Counted from the stretch's first letter, positions 1 through 6,429 are shown. The stretch is DNA of 8,551 nt from Nitrospirota bacterium (GCA_030600405.1 JAUVMD010000042.1:1-8551); one strand, 5' to 3'. The notes: generated by a model not told the origin, from the sequence alone. A program made the numbers and translations.

Positions 1-1233
1 GCCACCATCGCCAAGGAAGGATGCACATTGGCGGATGCCATCGAAAATATCGATATCGGCGGACCGGCCATGGTGCGGTCGGCCTCCAAAAATTACAACG
101 ACGTCGCCATTGTGGTGAACCCTGCGGATTATGAACAGATCCTAAAGGAAATAGACGAAAACAACGGGGCGGTGACTCTGGAAACCCGCCTACGTCTCAG
201 CCGCGATGCGTTCGCCATGACCGCCCGCTACGATTCGATGATTGCCGGATATCTGTCCGGCCAGATCGGAGAGGCTTCAAAATTTCCGCCCGGTTATCAA
301 ACCCGGTTGCACAAGGTGCAGGATTTGCGTTATGGTGAGAACCCGCACCAGGCGGCGGCCCTATACAAAGAAGCGCAACCGCTGAAAGCAGACGTTGTGC
401 AGGCCGAGCAGTTGCAGGGTAAAGAACTCTCTTTCAATAATTACATCGATATGAACGCTGCTTGGGAGTGTGCGCTCGAATTTGAAGAATCCACCGCTGT
501 CATCATCAAACACACCAATCCCTGCGGCACCGCCAGCGGTAAAGATCAAACGGCAGTATTTATCCAGGCGCGTGAGACCGATCCGGTTTCCGCGTTCGGG
601 GGCGTGTTGGGATTCAACCGGCCTGTCACCCTGACCACCGCCGAAGAAATCGTGAAGAATTTTGTCGAGGTGATCATCGCTCCCGGCTACGAGAAGGCAG
701 CGATGGAGTTGTTCGCCAAAAAGAAGAACGTGCGCGTTATGCAGATGCCCGCTATTGAGAGTGTGACGGAGCGGAGCCGGATGGATATCAAACGCATCGG
801 TGGCGGCCTTCTTCTTCAGGATGCGGACGAGTTGACCCTGGACCCGGAAAAACTCAAAGTCGTCAGCAAAGCTCAGCCGGATGACGCCACGTTGGCAGAA
901 CTCAAATTTGCCTGGAAGGTGGCCAAGCACGTCAAATCCAACGCCATCGTTTACGCGCGGGGCACCGAGACGGTGGGTATCGGCGCCGGGCAGATGAGCC
1001 GGGTCGATTCGGCGCGGCTGGCTATTGAGAAGGCCACCAAGGAAGTAAAGGGATGCGTGATGGCTTCCGACGCGTTTTTCCCGTTCCGCGATTCGATCGA
1101 CGCCGCCGCCGAGCGGGGCATCCGCGCCATCATCCAACCCGGCGGTTCCATCCGCGACGAAGAGGTCATTCAGGCGGCGGACGAGCACAAGATCGCCATG
1201 GTGTTCACCGGCATTCGCCATTTCAAGCACTGA
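1..1233 (+). CDS. purH: Bifunctional AICAR formyltransferase/IMP cyclohydrolase PurH (5' truncated)
   Basis: PurH catalyses the last two steps of de novo IMP synthesis in the cytoplasm: formylation of AICAR with 10-formyl-THF, then cyclisation to IMP. The reading frame is open from base 1, so the gene enters from the left. About 410 residues are visible against a usual 510-530, so roughly the first 110 residues of the IMP cyclohydrolase domain are missing. The end of that MGS-like domain is recognisable by [17 protein letters not shown] near bases 40-99. The transformylase domain follows, with LRYGENPHQ, the catalytic Lys-His of [11 protein letters not shown] (bases 508-540), [18 protein letters not shown], and the conserved end FPFRDSID...[13 protein letters not shown]...FTGIRHFKH. 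No frameshift or missing key residue is seen. The TTG at base 28 is in frame but lies inside the domain and is not the true start. Identification is essentially certain. Confidence 0.97.
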   Translation, partial: ATIAKEGCTLADAIENIDIGGPAMVRSASKNYNDVAIVVNPADYEQILKEIDENNGAVTLETRLRLSRDAFAMTARYDSMIAGYLSGQIGEASKFPPGYQTRLHKVQDLRYGENPHQAAALYKEAQPLKADVVQAEQLQGKELSFNNYIDMNAAWECALEFEESTAVIIKHTNPCGTASGKDQTAVFIQARETDPVSAFGGVLGFNRPVTLTTAEEIVKNFVEVIIAPGYEKAAMELFAKKKNVRVMQMPAIESVTERSRMDIKRIGGGLLLQDADELTLDPEKLKVVSKAQPDDATLAELKFAWKVAKHVKSNAIVYARGTETVGIGAGQMSRVDSARLAIEKATKEVKGCVMASDAFFPFRDSIDAAAERGIRAIIQPGGSIRDEEVIQAADEHKIAMVFTGIRHFKH

Positions 1234-1239
1234 TTCCCT

Positions 1240-1258
1240 AAGAATCTCAGTCATTCTT
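1240..1258 (+). terminator. Weak hairpin after purH, possible terminator
   Basis: AAGAAT and ATTCTT form a 6-bp stem around a 7-base loop seven bases after the purH stop. A pyrimidine-rich stretch with a T6 run near 1274-1280 follows at a distance. The stem is AT-rich and the T run is not adjacent, so this is at best a weak intrinsic terminator. Confidence 0.25.
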
Positions 1259-1345
1259 CTTTCCTGCCATCAACTTTTTTAACCATTGATCCGACAATAA
1301 TAAAGAACAGGGCGTCTCGTACCAGCTGTGTTTTGAAGGCTCGAA

Positions 1346-1354
1346 TGGTACACT
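1346..1354 (+). promoter_or_regulatory. Candidate extended -10 promoter (TGG-TACACT)
   Basis: A TGn motif sits directly before TACACT, about 40 bases upstream of the ATG at 1396, with no recognisable -35 hexamer at normal spacing. The right arm of an inverted repeat (GTACCA 1319-1324, TGGTAC 1346-1351) overlaps the -10 box, which could be an operator arrangement. The downstream gene has AAGGAA at 1378-1383, twelve bases before its ATG. This is a motif-based call only. Confidence 0.35.
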
Positions 1355-1395
1355 GATTTCAATCTCATCTAATCATCAAGGAACCCCTACGGCTC

Positions 1396-2184
1396 ATGGA
1401 ACGTTGGATAATTTTATTGCAGAGACTCGGAAAGATGGTGCCACTAGCGCTGGCCGTTCTTTTAGTCGTGGCAGTGGCCGCTTTTGGGGTCTATCAATGG
1501 CAACAACCGGTCTTGCTAAAATTGCAGGAAAAAGACTCTTACCGTTACGATCGAATGGCCGACGAAGCGTCGCGCCTGCATTGGATCAATGCCTGGATTC
1601 AGTACGTTGAGTTGAAGGAAATCGGGCCTGCCGAGTTGTACCGGGAGCGGTACCAGCGCTGGAAACAGCAGTGGAAAACCAGCGGGGAGTTTCGGCAAAA
1701 CGCTTTGCGTCAACAAGCGGAAGCCCGGGAACAAATTAAAAAGTCGCTGAGAAGGAAATACGATCGTCAGAAGCAGGAGTTAAAACAGTATCGCCAGAAA
1801 CAGGGATCCGCTTTACTGCGCGTACATTGGGAACAGGCGACGCCCTGGCAAAAGTCGCTGATCCTCCGCGACCGATGCGTCCGCTATCTCAATCAGGAAT
1901 TGGAAGACTACCGCCAGCGCCGCCACGTCAAAGGGTCTCTGCACGGCGCCGCCCTCTTGGCGCAATCGCGCATCGCGAATGCCAGTCCCGGAAGTTTATG
2001 CCGGGAAATGGTGTCCCTCAGTCATGACACACCCTCTGTCCACCGCGCTTTGAGCAAATTGAAAAAGGGGATGAATTATTATTATTTTGTCCGCTTGCTG
2101 GAGGATATCGGCATTCCCGATTCTGAGTTGTTCACCGTGATGGGAAAGCTGGAAGGCATGACGCGCGACTTCAACGGATTTTAG
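1396..2184 (+). CDS. Membrane-anchored, charged helical protein of unknown function
   Basis: I do not recognise this 262-residue protein. It begins with a short amphipathic segment (MERWIILLQRLGKM), then one hydrophobic helix at about residues 15-34, so it is probably held in the inner membrane by a single N-terminal anchor. The absence of a cleavage motif argues against a secreted product. Residues 45-180 are dominated by Arg, Lys, Gln and Glu, with few prolines; 100-135 (REQIKKSLRRKYDRQKQELKQ) is likely coiled coil. A less charged C-terminal part (about 183-262) holds CREMVSLSHDTPSVHRAL and a YYYF run. The start is the ATG at 1396 with AAGGAA twelve bases upstream. The gene stands 162 bases after purH, with its own candidate promoter, so co-transcription is not required. 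It faces the next gene convergently. It is real as a coding region (long frame, coherent composition), but no function can be assigned. Confidence 0.8.
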   Translation: MERWIILLQRLGKMVPLALAVLLVVAVAAFGVYQWQQPVLLKLQEKDSYRYDRMADEASRLHWINAWIQYVELKEIGPAELYRERYQRWKQQWKTSGEFRQNALRQQAEAREQIKKSLRRKYDRQKQELKQYRQKQGSALLRVHWEQATPWQKSLILRDRCVRYLNQELEDYRQRRHVKGSLHGAALLAQSRIANASPGSLCREMVSLSHDTPSVHRALSKLKKGMNYYYFVRLLEDIGIPDSELFTVMGKLEGMTRDFNGF

Positions 2185-2189
2185 TCCGT

Positions 2190-2210
2190 CCCTGAACGGG
2201 GTTTTCAGGG
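2190..2210. terminator. Hairpin between convergent genes
   Basis: CCCTGAA (2190-2196) and TTCAGGG (2204-2210) are perfect 7-base inverted arms with a 7-base loop. The right arm covers the stop codon of the leftward gene, and the hairpin starts six bases after the stop of the rightward gene. It sits where a shared bidirectional terminator would be expected, but neither side has a solid T run. Confidence 0.4.
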
Positions 2211-2666
2211 GTTGGCGGTGTTTTGCTTTTCGGGCGACTGGGTGGGACCGCCTGTGATGGCGGTCATCAATTGCTTGATCTCGTTGTTGGTTTTGATCTC
2301 CGGTAGCTCGCCTTCGCCGGTTTCCGCGTAGGCCACCAATTTCCGCAAGGGGCGGATGACCAGATTGTAAGTGTAAATCCCGCCGATAATGGCAAACAGA
2401 CCTCCCAGAATAGCAATCCACTTGGCTTCATTGCTCAGCCGGTTGGTGGTCATGGACAATCGTTCCTTGATCACATTGATTTCGTCCGCCGTCATGGAGG
2501 CCGGTTGCATTTGATGGATGACCCGGTCGATCTGTCCCATTTGTATGGACAGGTAAAACGCCATGTACCCGAGAATGGAAACAACCACCAGGTACCCGGT
2601 CATGAGCAGGTTGATAATGCTTTTGCGCTCTCCAGGGAGCTCGTCTCTGAAAATTCCTGTCTTCAT
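2205..2666 (-). CDS. Small two-helix membrane protein with HAMP-like C-terminus
   Basis: The product has 153 residues. A short basic N-terminus leads into transmembrane helix 1 (about residues 17-41). A small predicted periplasmic helical loop follows (42-80), then helix 2 (83-104). The cytoplasmic segment RPLRKLVAYAETGEGELPEI...NNEIKQLM (105-134) resembles a HAMP linker: the RPL proline after the helix, a Gly-Glu turn, and NNEI in place of the usual DEI. Chemoreceptors and sensor kinases have this TM-sensor-TM-HAMP layout, but here it ends about 20 residues after the HAMP-like part with no kinase, methyl-accepting or cyclase output. The start is the ATG at 2664-2666, preceded by AGGGA eight bases upstream. 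A TTG in frame at 2714 would add 16 residues, but it coincides with the candidate -35 box and lacks a ribosome site. It could be a stand-alone signalling adaptor or a truncated sensor. Confidence 0.75.
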   Translation of the reverse strand: MKTGIFRDELPGERKSIINLLMTGYLVVVSILGYMAFYLSIQMGQIDRVIHQMQPASMTADEINVIKERLSMTTNRLSNEAKWIAILGGLFAIIGGIYTYNLVIRPLRKLVAYAETGEGELPEIKTNNEIKQLMTAITGGPTQSPEKQNTANP

Positions 2667-2685
2667 TGTAATGGTCCCTATTTCG

Positions 2686-2714
2686 ATTTGAGTGTGGTCC
2701 CAAACTACCGTCAA
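2686..2714 (-). promoter_or_regulatory. Candidate sigma70-type promoter for the HAMP-like gene
   Basis: Read on the minus strand, TTGACG (2714-2709) and TCAAAT (2691-2686) are separated by exactly 17 bases. They match consensus 5/6 and 4/6. Transcription would begin around 2679, giving a short leader to the ATG at 2666. This supports the shorter start of the gene. Confidence 0.4.
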
Positions 2715-2736
2715 ACCAACAGAAAGGTCAATCTCT

Positions 2737-2769
2737 TTTTAGGCGGCCAGCGTGACGCTGGACCTAAAA
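2737..2769. repeat. Strong stem-loop, part of a palindromic repeat cluster
   Basis: TTTTAGG (2737-2743) pairs with CCTAAAA (2763-2769). Inside, CCAGCG (2747-2752) pairs with CGCTGG (2756-2761) around a TGA loop, leaving a small asymmetric bulge (CGG against A). The T run precedes the stem and the A run follows it on the plus strand, opposite to an intrinsic terminator in either direction. A dispersed repeat or an RNA-processing element is therefore more likely. Confidence 0.55.
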
Positions 2770-2785
2770 TATTCCTCCCCTGCAT

Positions 2786-2806
2786 CCCCTCCTTGGTAAG
2801 GAGGGG
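2786..2806. repeat. Perfect 9-bp hairpin of a dispersed-repeat type
   Basis: CCCCTCCTT (2786-2794) and AAGGAGGGG (2798-2806) are perfect inverted arms with a GGT loop. The C-rich/G-rich style matches short palindromic repeats scattered between genes in many genomes. A weaker hairpin of similar type (GTCTCTTTTCGAGAGGGGG, about 2837-2855) lies just downstream. Together with the stem-loop at 2737-2769 these fill the 197-base gap between the amidase and the HAMP-like gene. Only one copy lies in this window, so dispersal elsewhere is inference. Confidence 0.55.
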
Positions 2807-2863
2807 AATCTTTGTAGCATCTTACCCTTATGCAAAGGTCTCTTTTCGAGAGGGGGAATGGGC

Positions 2864-3772
2864 TTATCCGGGTTTCCGCGCGAACTCCTTGCGCAAACGT
2901 CCCCAGTTGAAGGCCGAACCGGGGTCGTACTTCTTTTTGACTCCATCACCAGTACCACCCTGGACGTGGGCATGCCCGAGGATTCCCTTGAATGTGGAAA
3001 AATTTTTGATATTTCCGAGAGGCGTGCGCTGTTTTTCTTTATCAAAGGGTACCTTGAGGGATATTTTCGGTAGCAGTTGGTTGATCCCGAGGCATAACCG
3101 GATGAGGGCTTGATACTGCTCCTCGGTGAAATCCCACATGCGCACCATGTGCCCGTTGATCCGTCGGCTGTAGTAACCACGTTCGCCGTAGGCTCGTGAG
3201 GCGAAGGCTTTGAAGTCCGGCGTCCGCAATTTCTTGCTGTACTTTTCTGGCAGGTCGAACCGCCAGCGTTCGTTCACCTTGCGATAGAGGTCTTTCGGGG
3301 CATGGTACAGGTCCGATTCTTCGGCTAGGGCCTGCCAGGAGAGGTTGGCGATTTCGACGTGCACGGCGCGTTCGTTGCCCTGTCGGTCGTCTGCTGGGGC
3401 GGTGTTGGTTTTCCAGTACAGGTCGCATGTCTGGTAAATCGTGCCGTCGAGGTCCAGGTAAAAATGGCTGCCTTTGAACGTGCTGTCCTTCAAAATTTGG
3501 TGACAGTGGTGGGAGCTATAACAGACATCATAATGCAAGACGAACTGGTGGACGGATTGTTTGAGTTCTTCGTAAGCCGTTGCCAGGTCCTTAATTTGGT
3601 ATTTGGAATCTTCGCGTGTGGGCGCGCCATTCAGTTGCGGATTGTGTTGCGAACAGTGGCGGCGTCCTCGTTTGTGGGGGCAGGCGTAACCCTTGGCTTG
3701 GTCCCACAATACTACCGCGGTTCCGATGTCTGCAGTTTGTCCGCACGCAATAATATTCTGGTTCGTTGTCAT
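2864..3772 (-). CDS. N-acetylmuramoyl-L-alanine amidase, Amidase_2 fold
   Basis: This is a predicted zinc amidase cutting the bond between N-acetylmuramic acid and L-alanine of peptidoglycan or its fragments. From the chosen ATG at 3770-3772 it has 302 residues. The first zinc ligand is His80 in VLHYD, followed by SHFYLDLDGTIYQTCDLYWKTNTA. HVEIAN is the usual strand near 138-143. The second and third ligands are probably His267 in LGHAHV and Asp283 in KYDPGSAFNW, the typical end of the fold. About 100 residues between HVEIAN and the second ligand are longer than in AmpD. Residues 10-43 carry a Cys/His-rich stretch (CG...ACPHKRGRRHCSQH). No signal peptide is visible. The same frame is open back to an ATG at 3841 overlapping nadK, but that extension is Pro-rich and unconvincing. 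Neither start has a clear ribosome site. The gene lies 46 bases after nadK and is probably read with it. Confidence 0.85.
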   Translation of the reverse strand: MTTNQNIIACGQTADIGTAVVLWDQAKGYACPHKRGRRHCSQHNPQLNGAPTREDSKYQIKDLATAYEELKQSVHQFVLHYDVCYSSHHCHQILKDSTFKGSHFYLDLDGTIYQTCDLYWKTNTAPADDRQGNERAVHVEIANLSWQALAEESDLYHAPKDLYRKVNERWRFDLPEKYSKKLRTPDFKAFASRAYGERGYYSRRINGHMVRMWDFTEEQYQALIRLCLGINQLLPKISLKVPFDKEKQRTPLGNIKNFSTFKGILGHAHVQGGTGDGVKKKYDPGSAFNWGRLRKEFARKPG

Positions 3773-3818
3773 AGAAAATCGGAGAGGAAAGGGTGGTACG
3801 GGAGGGCTGTTATTCCGC

Positions 3819-4706
3819 TCATGATTCCGATCTTGGGTCATCCGCCGGCCGGCCCCAGTGCAGTTTCCGGCGGAGTGTCTGGTAATAGTTTTTGCCCTTG
3901 GCCTGGATCAGGCTGACTGGCGTCGGCCCCTGTTTGACTTCCAGCACATCCTCGCGGAACATGGCATAACCGGTTTGTCCATCCAAAGTCACTTGCACTT
4001 CTTCTTCGGTTTCAGTGGTGAGTTGCACCTGCAGGGTGGACTGGTTGGGAATCACAATGGGCCGGTTGGTCAGCGTAAACGGGCAGATGGGACTCAACAG
4101 CAGCGCGTTCATGCTGGGGTGGATGATCGGTCCCCCGGCGGAAAGCGAATACGCGGTCGATCCCGTCGGCGTGGCGATAATCAATCCATCGGCGCGGTAT
4201 GAGGTCATGTATTGGCCGTTGACGTGCACTTCGAGATTGACAATGCGTGCGGCGTTTTTGTTGATCACCACGTCGTTCAGGGCGAAATCGTTACGGACGA
4301 TTTGTCCGTCCCGTTTGAGGAATGCGTTCAACAGCATGCGCCGTTCGATGCTGGATTCCCCTTTCAGCACCCGTTCGAGGGTGTTGTACAACTCGGGCAG
4401 GGCCACCTCCGTCAGGAAGCCCAGGCCTCCCAGGTTGACGGCGAGGATAGGGACGTCGAACGGATGTGTCAGTCTCGCCACACTCAGCAGGGTGCCGTCT
4501 CCCCCCAGCACGATCATCAGGTCGGCTTTGGAGGGGATTTCCTCTTTTTTGAGATCGGAGGTTTCACCAATAATACCGGCGGTTTCCGGTGCCATCAGGA
4601 TGTCGTAATTCCTTTTCCCCAACCACGAAGTGAGTTCCAGAAGAACTTTCCGGCTGATGTCGGGTTTTAGTTTGCTAAAAATGCCGATTTTTTTGATGGT
4701 ATCCAA
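3819..4706 (-). CDS. nadK: NAD kinase
   Basis: NAD kinase phosphorylates NAD to NADP in the cytoplasm using ATP or polyphosphate, supplying the NADP(H) pool. The 295-residue length is normal. Visible signatures are the GGDG motif (residues 68-71, in VLGGDGTLL), PILAVNLGGLGFLTE (86-100), the LNDVVI segment (143-148) and the Gly-rich DGLIIATPTGSTAYSLSAGG (173-192). After these come HPSMNALLLSPICPFTLTNRPIVIP and a terminal TLRRKLHWG. The start is a TTG at 4706-4704: the protein beginning MDTIKKIGIF matches where homologues begin, no ATG or GTG lies nearby in frame, and GGGA stands seven bases upstream. A strong promoter candidate lies 45-73 bases upstream. It is followed by the amidase gene. Confidence 0.96.
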   Translation of the reverse strand: MDTIKKIGIFSKLKPDISRKVLLELTSWLGKRNYDILMAPETAGIIGETSDLKKEEIPSKADLMIVLGGDGTLLSVARLTHPFDVPILAVNLGGLGFLTEVALPELYNTLERVLKGESSIERRMLLNAFLKRDGQIVRNDFALNDVVINKNAARIVNLEVHVNGQYMTSYRADGLIIATPTGSTAYSLSAGGPIIHPSMNALLLSPICPFTLTNRPIVIPNQSTLQVQLTTETEEEVQVTLDGQTGYAMFREDVLEVKQGPTPVSLIQAKGKNYYQTLRRKLHWGRPADDPRSES

Positions 4707-4739
4707 GGTCGCATCCCGGGAGGTTGACGGGTCCAGCTG

Positions 4740-4751
4740 TTCCTATAGGAA
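4740..4751. promoter_or_regulatory. Perfect 12-bp palindrome at the nadK transcription start region
   Basis: TTCCTATAGGAA is a perfect 12-base palindrome. It touches the -10 hexamer of the nadK promoter candidate and covers the expected start point near 4744. A dimeric repressor bound here would block initiation. This position is suggestive but no regulator is identified. Confidence 0.35.
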
Positions 4752-4779
4752 TGATAAAGAAAAAGAACGGTGGTGCCAA
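4751..4779 (-). promoter_or_regulatory. Strong sigma70-type promoter candidate for nadK
   Basis: On the minus strand TTGGCA (4779-4774) and TATCAT (4756-4751) are 17 bases apart, each matching consensus in five of six positions. Expected initiation near 4744 leaves a leader of about 38 bases to the TTG start of nadK. It lies in the 130-base gap after the DUF151 gene, so nadK and the amidase can be transcribed independently of it. Confidence 0.6.
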
Positions 4780-4836
4780 GGGCAAGTTGAATGCAGGAGA
4801 TTTTAAGAAGGGACCAAATTACGGAGGAGCGAAGGG

Positions 4837-5325
4837 CTAGAGGTTGCCGAAGTCCTGCGGTTTGATGTTGTCCAGCCACTTTTTCCACTGATCCTTGTCC
4901 TCCGTATTGACCTTGGAGGTATCGGGGAGATCCAGGCTTTTGGCTGCCTCTATAACGGTTTCATTGACATAAATCGGGGCTTTGGCGCGCAGGGCCAGGG
5001 CGATGGCGTCGCTGGGGCGGGAATCGATTTTCAGAGTGTTCCCGCCGGACATCATGGAAATAACAGCGTAAAAGGTGTTGTCCTTCAGTTCGCTGACCAG
5101 GATATGATTGATTTTTCCTTTCATGTCGCCAATGAGGTTTTTCATCAAATCATGGGTCATGGGACGGGGAGTGGCGATTTTCTCGATTTCCAGAGCAATG
5201 GCGTTGGCCTCAAAAAACCCGACCCAGATCGGCAATGCCCGGTTGCCTTCCAAATCCTTCAGAATAATAATGGGCATGTTGGTCAAGGGGTCCAGCGTCA
5301 GACCTTCCACTTTCATTTCAACCAT
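4837..5325 (-). CDS. Bifunctional nuclease family protein (DUF151/BFN domain)
   Basis: This 162-residue protein belongs to the BFN/DUF151 family, members of which have been reported as nucleases acting on RNA and DNA; the physiological role in most bacteria is unclear. It opens with MVEMKVEGLTLDP and continues PIIILKDLEGNRALPIWVGFFEANAIALEIE (19-49), the characteristic start of the domain. The other hallmark is DSRPSDAIALALRAKAPIYV (101-120). The region between (HDLMKNLI...ILVSELKDNTFYAVI) also fits the family. A charged C-terminal tail of about 30 residues follows. It has no signal peptide or membrane helix, so it is cytoplasmic. AAGGAA five bases before the ATG at 5325 fixes the start. It has its own promoter candidate and a structured leader. 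It lies downstream of the sigma/anti-sigma pair on the same strand, separated by 162 bases. Confidence 0.94.
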   Translation of the reverse strand: MVEMKVEGLTLDPLTNMPIIILKDLEGNRALPIWVGFFEANAIALEIEKIATPRPMTHDLMKNLIGDMKGKINHILVSELKDNTFYAVISMMSGGNTLKIDSRPSDAIALALRAKAPIYVNETVIEAAKSLDLPDTSKVNTEDKDQWKKWLDNIKPQDFGNL

Positions 5326-5401
5326 GATCGTTCCTTTTCCAGATTTAGGAATTTTTGGGTGACCCGGACCTAAGATACGGGAAAACTATTGGGTTTTCTA
5401 T

Positions 5402-5430
5402 AGTTAACCAATAAATAAAATATTTGTCAA
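5402..5430 (-). promoter_or_regulatory. Promoter candidate for the DUF151 gene
   Basis: On the minus strand a perfect TTGACA (5430-5425) is followed after 17 bases by TTAACT (5407-5402), set in an AT-rich stretch. The -10 matches only 3/6, although TATAG follows at once and may serve in part. The predicted leader (about 5395-5326) can fold GAAAAC (5381-5386) with GTTTTC (5393-5398). Confidence 0.5.
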
Positions 5431-5440
5431 TGTTACAATT

Positions 5441-5499
5441 CAAAGCCGTTTTGAGGGAATTCATGGAGGTTTTTAGCAGGTCTGATTTCAACGGCTTTG
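5441..5499. repeat. 10-bp inverted repeat spanning the end of the anti-sigma gene
   Basis: CAAAGCCGTT (5441-5450) and AACGGCTTTG (5490-5499) are perfect inverted arms separated by 39 bases. The right arm includes the last codons and stop of the anti-sigma gene; the left arm lies about ten bases upstream of the -35 box of the DUF151 promoter candidate. As RNA it would form a long stem-loop closing the sigma operon. There is no T run directly after it, so termination without Rho is doubtful. Confidence 0.5.
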
Positions 5500-5727
5500 G
5501 ATATGGTTTTTTACGAAGTCCCGAAGTTTTATCTGCACCGGTTCGGGAATTTCAACGGGAGTGAGGGTTTTTCTACAAAGATCCGAGGTTTGGCGATAGG
5601 TTTCCAGAAAGGAGACGCAGGGCGGGCAATCCTTAAAATGATCTTCCAGAGAGGCCGCCGTATCCGGATCCAAGGTCCCTTCAAAATAATCACACAACAG
5701 ATCTATACATTCTTTGCAACAAATCAT
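5488..5727 (-). CDS. Short zinc-finger anti-sigma factor (ZAS-like), soluble
   Basis: The 79-residue protein is a probable partner and inhibitor of the ECF sigma factor encoded just upstream. It shows the anti-sigma zinc-finger layout: Cys at the N-terminus (C3, C4, C7), CDYFEGTLDPDTAASLEDH, and the HxxxCxxC motif with His30, Cys34 and Cys37. There are seven cysteines in all (3, 4, 7, 12, 34, 37, 51). Unlike many anti-sigma factors it ends soon after the finger, with no membrane helix and no periplasmic domain, so it should act in the cytoplasm. Zinc and thiol chemistry is the obvious candidate signal, as known for RsrA-type proteins; that is inference here. Its ATG overlaps the sigma stop as ATGA (5727-5724), with GGAG nine bases upstream, indicating translational coupling. 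Confidence 0.88.
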   Translation of the reverse strand: MICCKECIDLLCDYFEGTLDPDTAASLEDHFKDCPPCVSFLETYRQTSDLCRKTLTPVEIPEPVQIKLRDFVKNHIQSR

Positions 5728-6344
5728 TTCTTCGAGCTCCGTGTTTGATATTCGTCAAAATAGTTGGACAGCTTTTTCCTGAGAAAAAGACGTGCCCGAT
5801 GTAACCGGGATTTGACCGCGGGGATGGTCAAATCCAGAATATCCCCCACTTTTTCTGTTGATAACCCCTCAACATCTCTCAAAATAAAAACCACCTTTTC
5901 TTTCTCCGGGAGTAGTTCAACGGCTTTTTCAATTATTCCCTTGGTCTCATTTGAAAACAGCAACGAATCCGTACTTTTTGACCAATCGGAAACTTTTTCA
6001 TTTTGGAAACCCGCATGGTTGAAATTGGGCAAGCCTTCGTCCAACGATACGTACTGCTCCTTTTTCTTGGTCCTCAGCTTCATGTAGGTCGCATTCAAAG
6101 TGATGCGGTACACCCAGCTGGAGAAAGCCGACTTTCCCTGAAACGTGTCGATTTTTCGGTAAATGGTCAGGAGCACTTCCTGGGTGACATCCTGCGCATC
6201 CATTTGGTTGCGCGTCATGTTGAACGCCAGGGCATAAATCTTCCGCTGGTAGAGTTCGAATATTTTATCGAACGCTTCCATTTGCCCGGCTTTCATATCC
6301 CGGACAAGCATTTCATCCTGCGCTTTTTCTTCCTGAGTCGGCAT
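5724..6344 (-). CDS. ECF-type RNA polymerase sigma factor (RpoE-like, sigma-70 family)
   Basis: An alternative sigma factor of 206 residues, the normal ECF size, which would direct RNA polymerase to a stress or envelope regulon. Region 2 spans about residues 24-93, with AFDKIFELYQRKIYALAF, the DAQDVTQEVLLTIYRKIDTF core-binding segment (49-68) and FSSWVYRITLNATYMKLR (74-91), the -10 recognition part. A Ser/Asn-rich linker (about 97-130) follows. Region 4 (about 134-192) contains LLPEKEKVVFILRDVEGLSTEKVGDILDLTIPAVKSRLHRARLFLRKKL, the helix-turn-helix for the -35 element. There is no extra C-terminal domain. The ATG at 6344 has AAGGAA eleven bases upstream. The gene overlaps its anti-sigma gene by four bases. 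A candidate ECF promoter at 6430-6458 suggests autoregulation. Confidence 0.96.
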   Translation of the reverse strand: MPTQEEKAQDEMLVRDMKAGQMEAFDKIFELYQRKIYALAFNMTRNQMDAQDVTQEVLLTIYRKIDTFQGKSAFSSWVYRITLNATYMKLRTKKKEQYVSLDEGLPNFNHAGFQNEKVSDWSKSTDSLLFSNETKGIIEKAVELLPEKEKVVFILRDVEGLSTEKVGDILDLTIPAVKSRLHRARLFLRKKLSNYFDEYQTRSSKK

Positions 6345-6429
6345 GGTGCGCCAGATTCCTTGAATGGTGTTCTGTGTCCAGTGCCTGGCCGACCCGGTGC
6401 AATAAACCCAGGTTAAAAATCGATCAGTT

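Noticed and set aside
361..1254. Open 297-codon frame on the minus strand
   Set aside because: It lies opposite purH, whose plus-strand translation is unmistakable; the minus-strand product has no recognisable motif.
2737..2769. Intrinsic terminator
   Set aside because: The T run is 5' and the A run 3' of the stem on the plus strand, and the same on the minus strand; neither direction gives a stem followed by T.
2505..3113. Open 202-codon plus-strand frame
   Set aside because: It crosses the HAMP-like gene, the hairpin cluster and the end of the amidase gene on the opposite strand; no coherent domain.
3844..3853. Perfect 10-bp palindrome GCCGGCCGGC
   Set aside because: It falls inside the last codons of nadK and is explained by GC-rich codons; no regulatory position.
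4015..4608. Open 197-codon frame on the plus strand
   Set aside because: It is antisense to nadK, and its Arg/Ser/Pro-rich product is typical of an opposite-strand shadow.
4667..4888. Minus-strand 73-codon frame bridging the DUF151 gene and nadK
   Set aside because: It overlaps both real genes in another frame and runs through the nadK promoter; no ribosome site or motif supports it.
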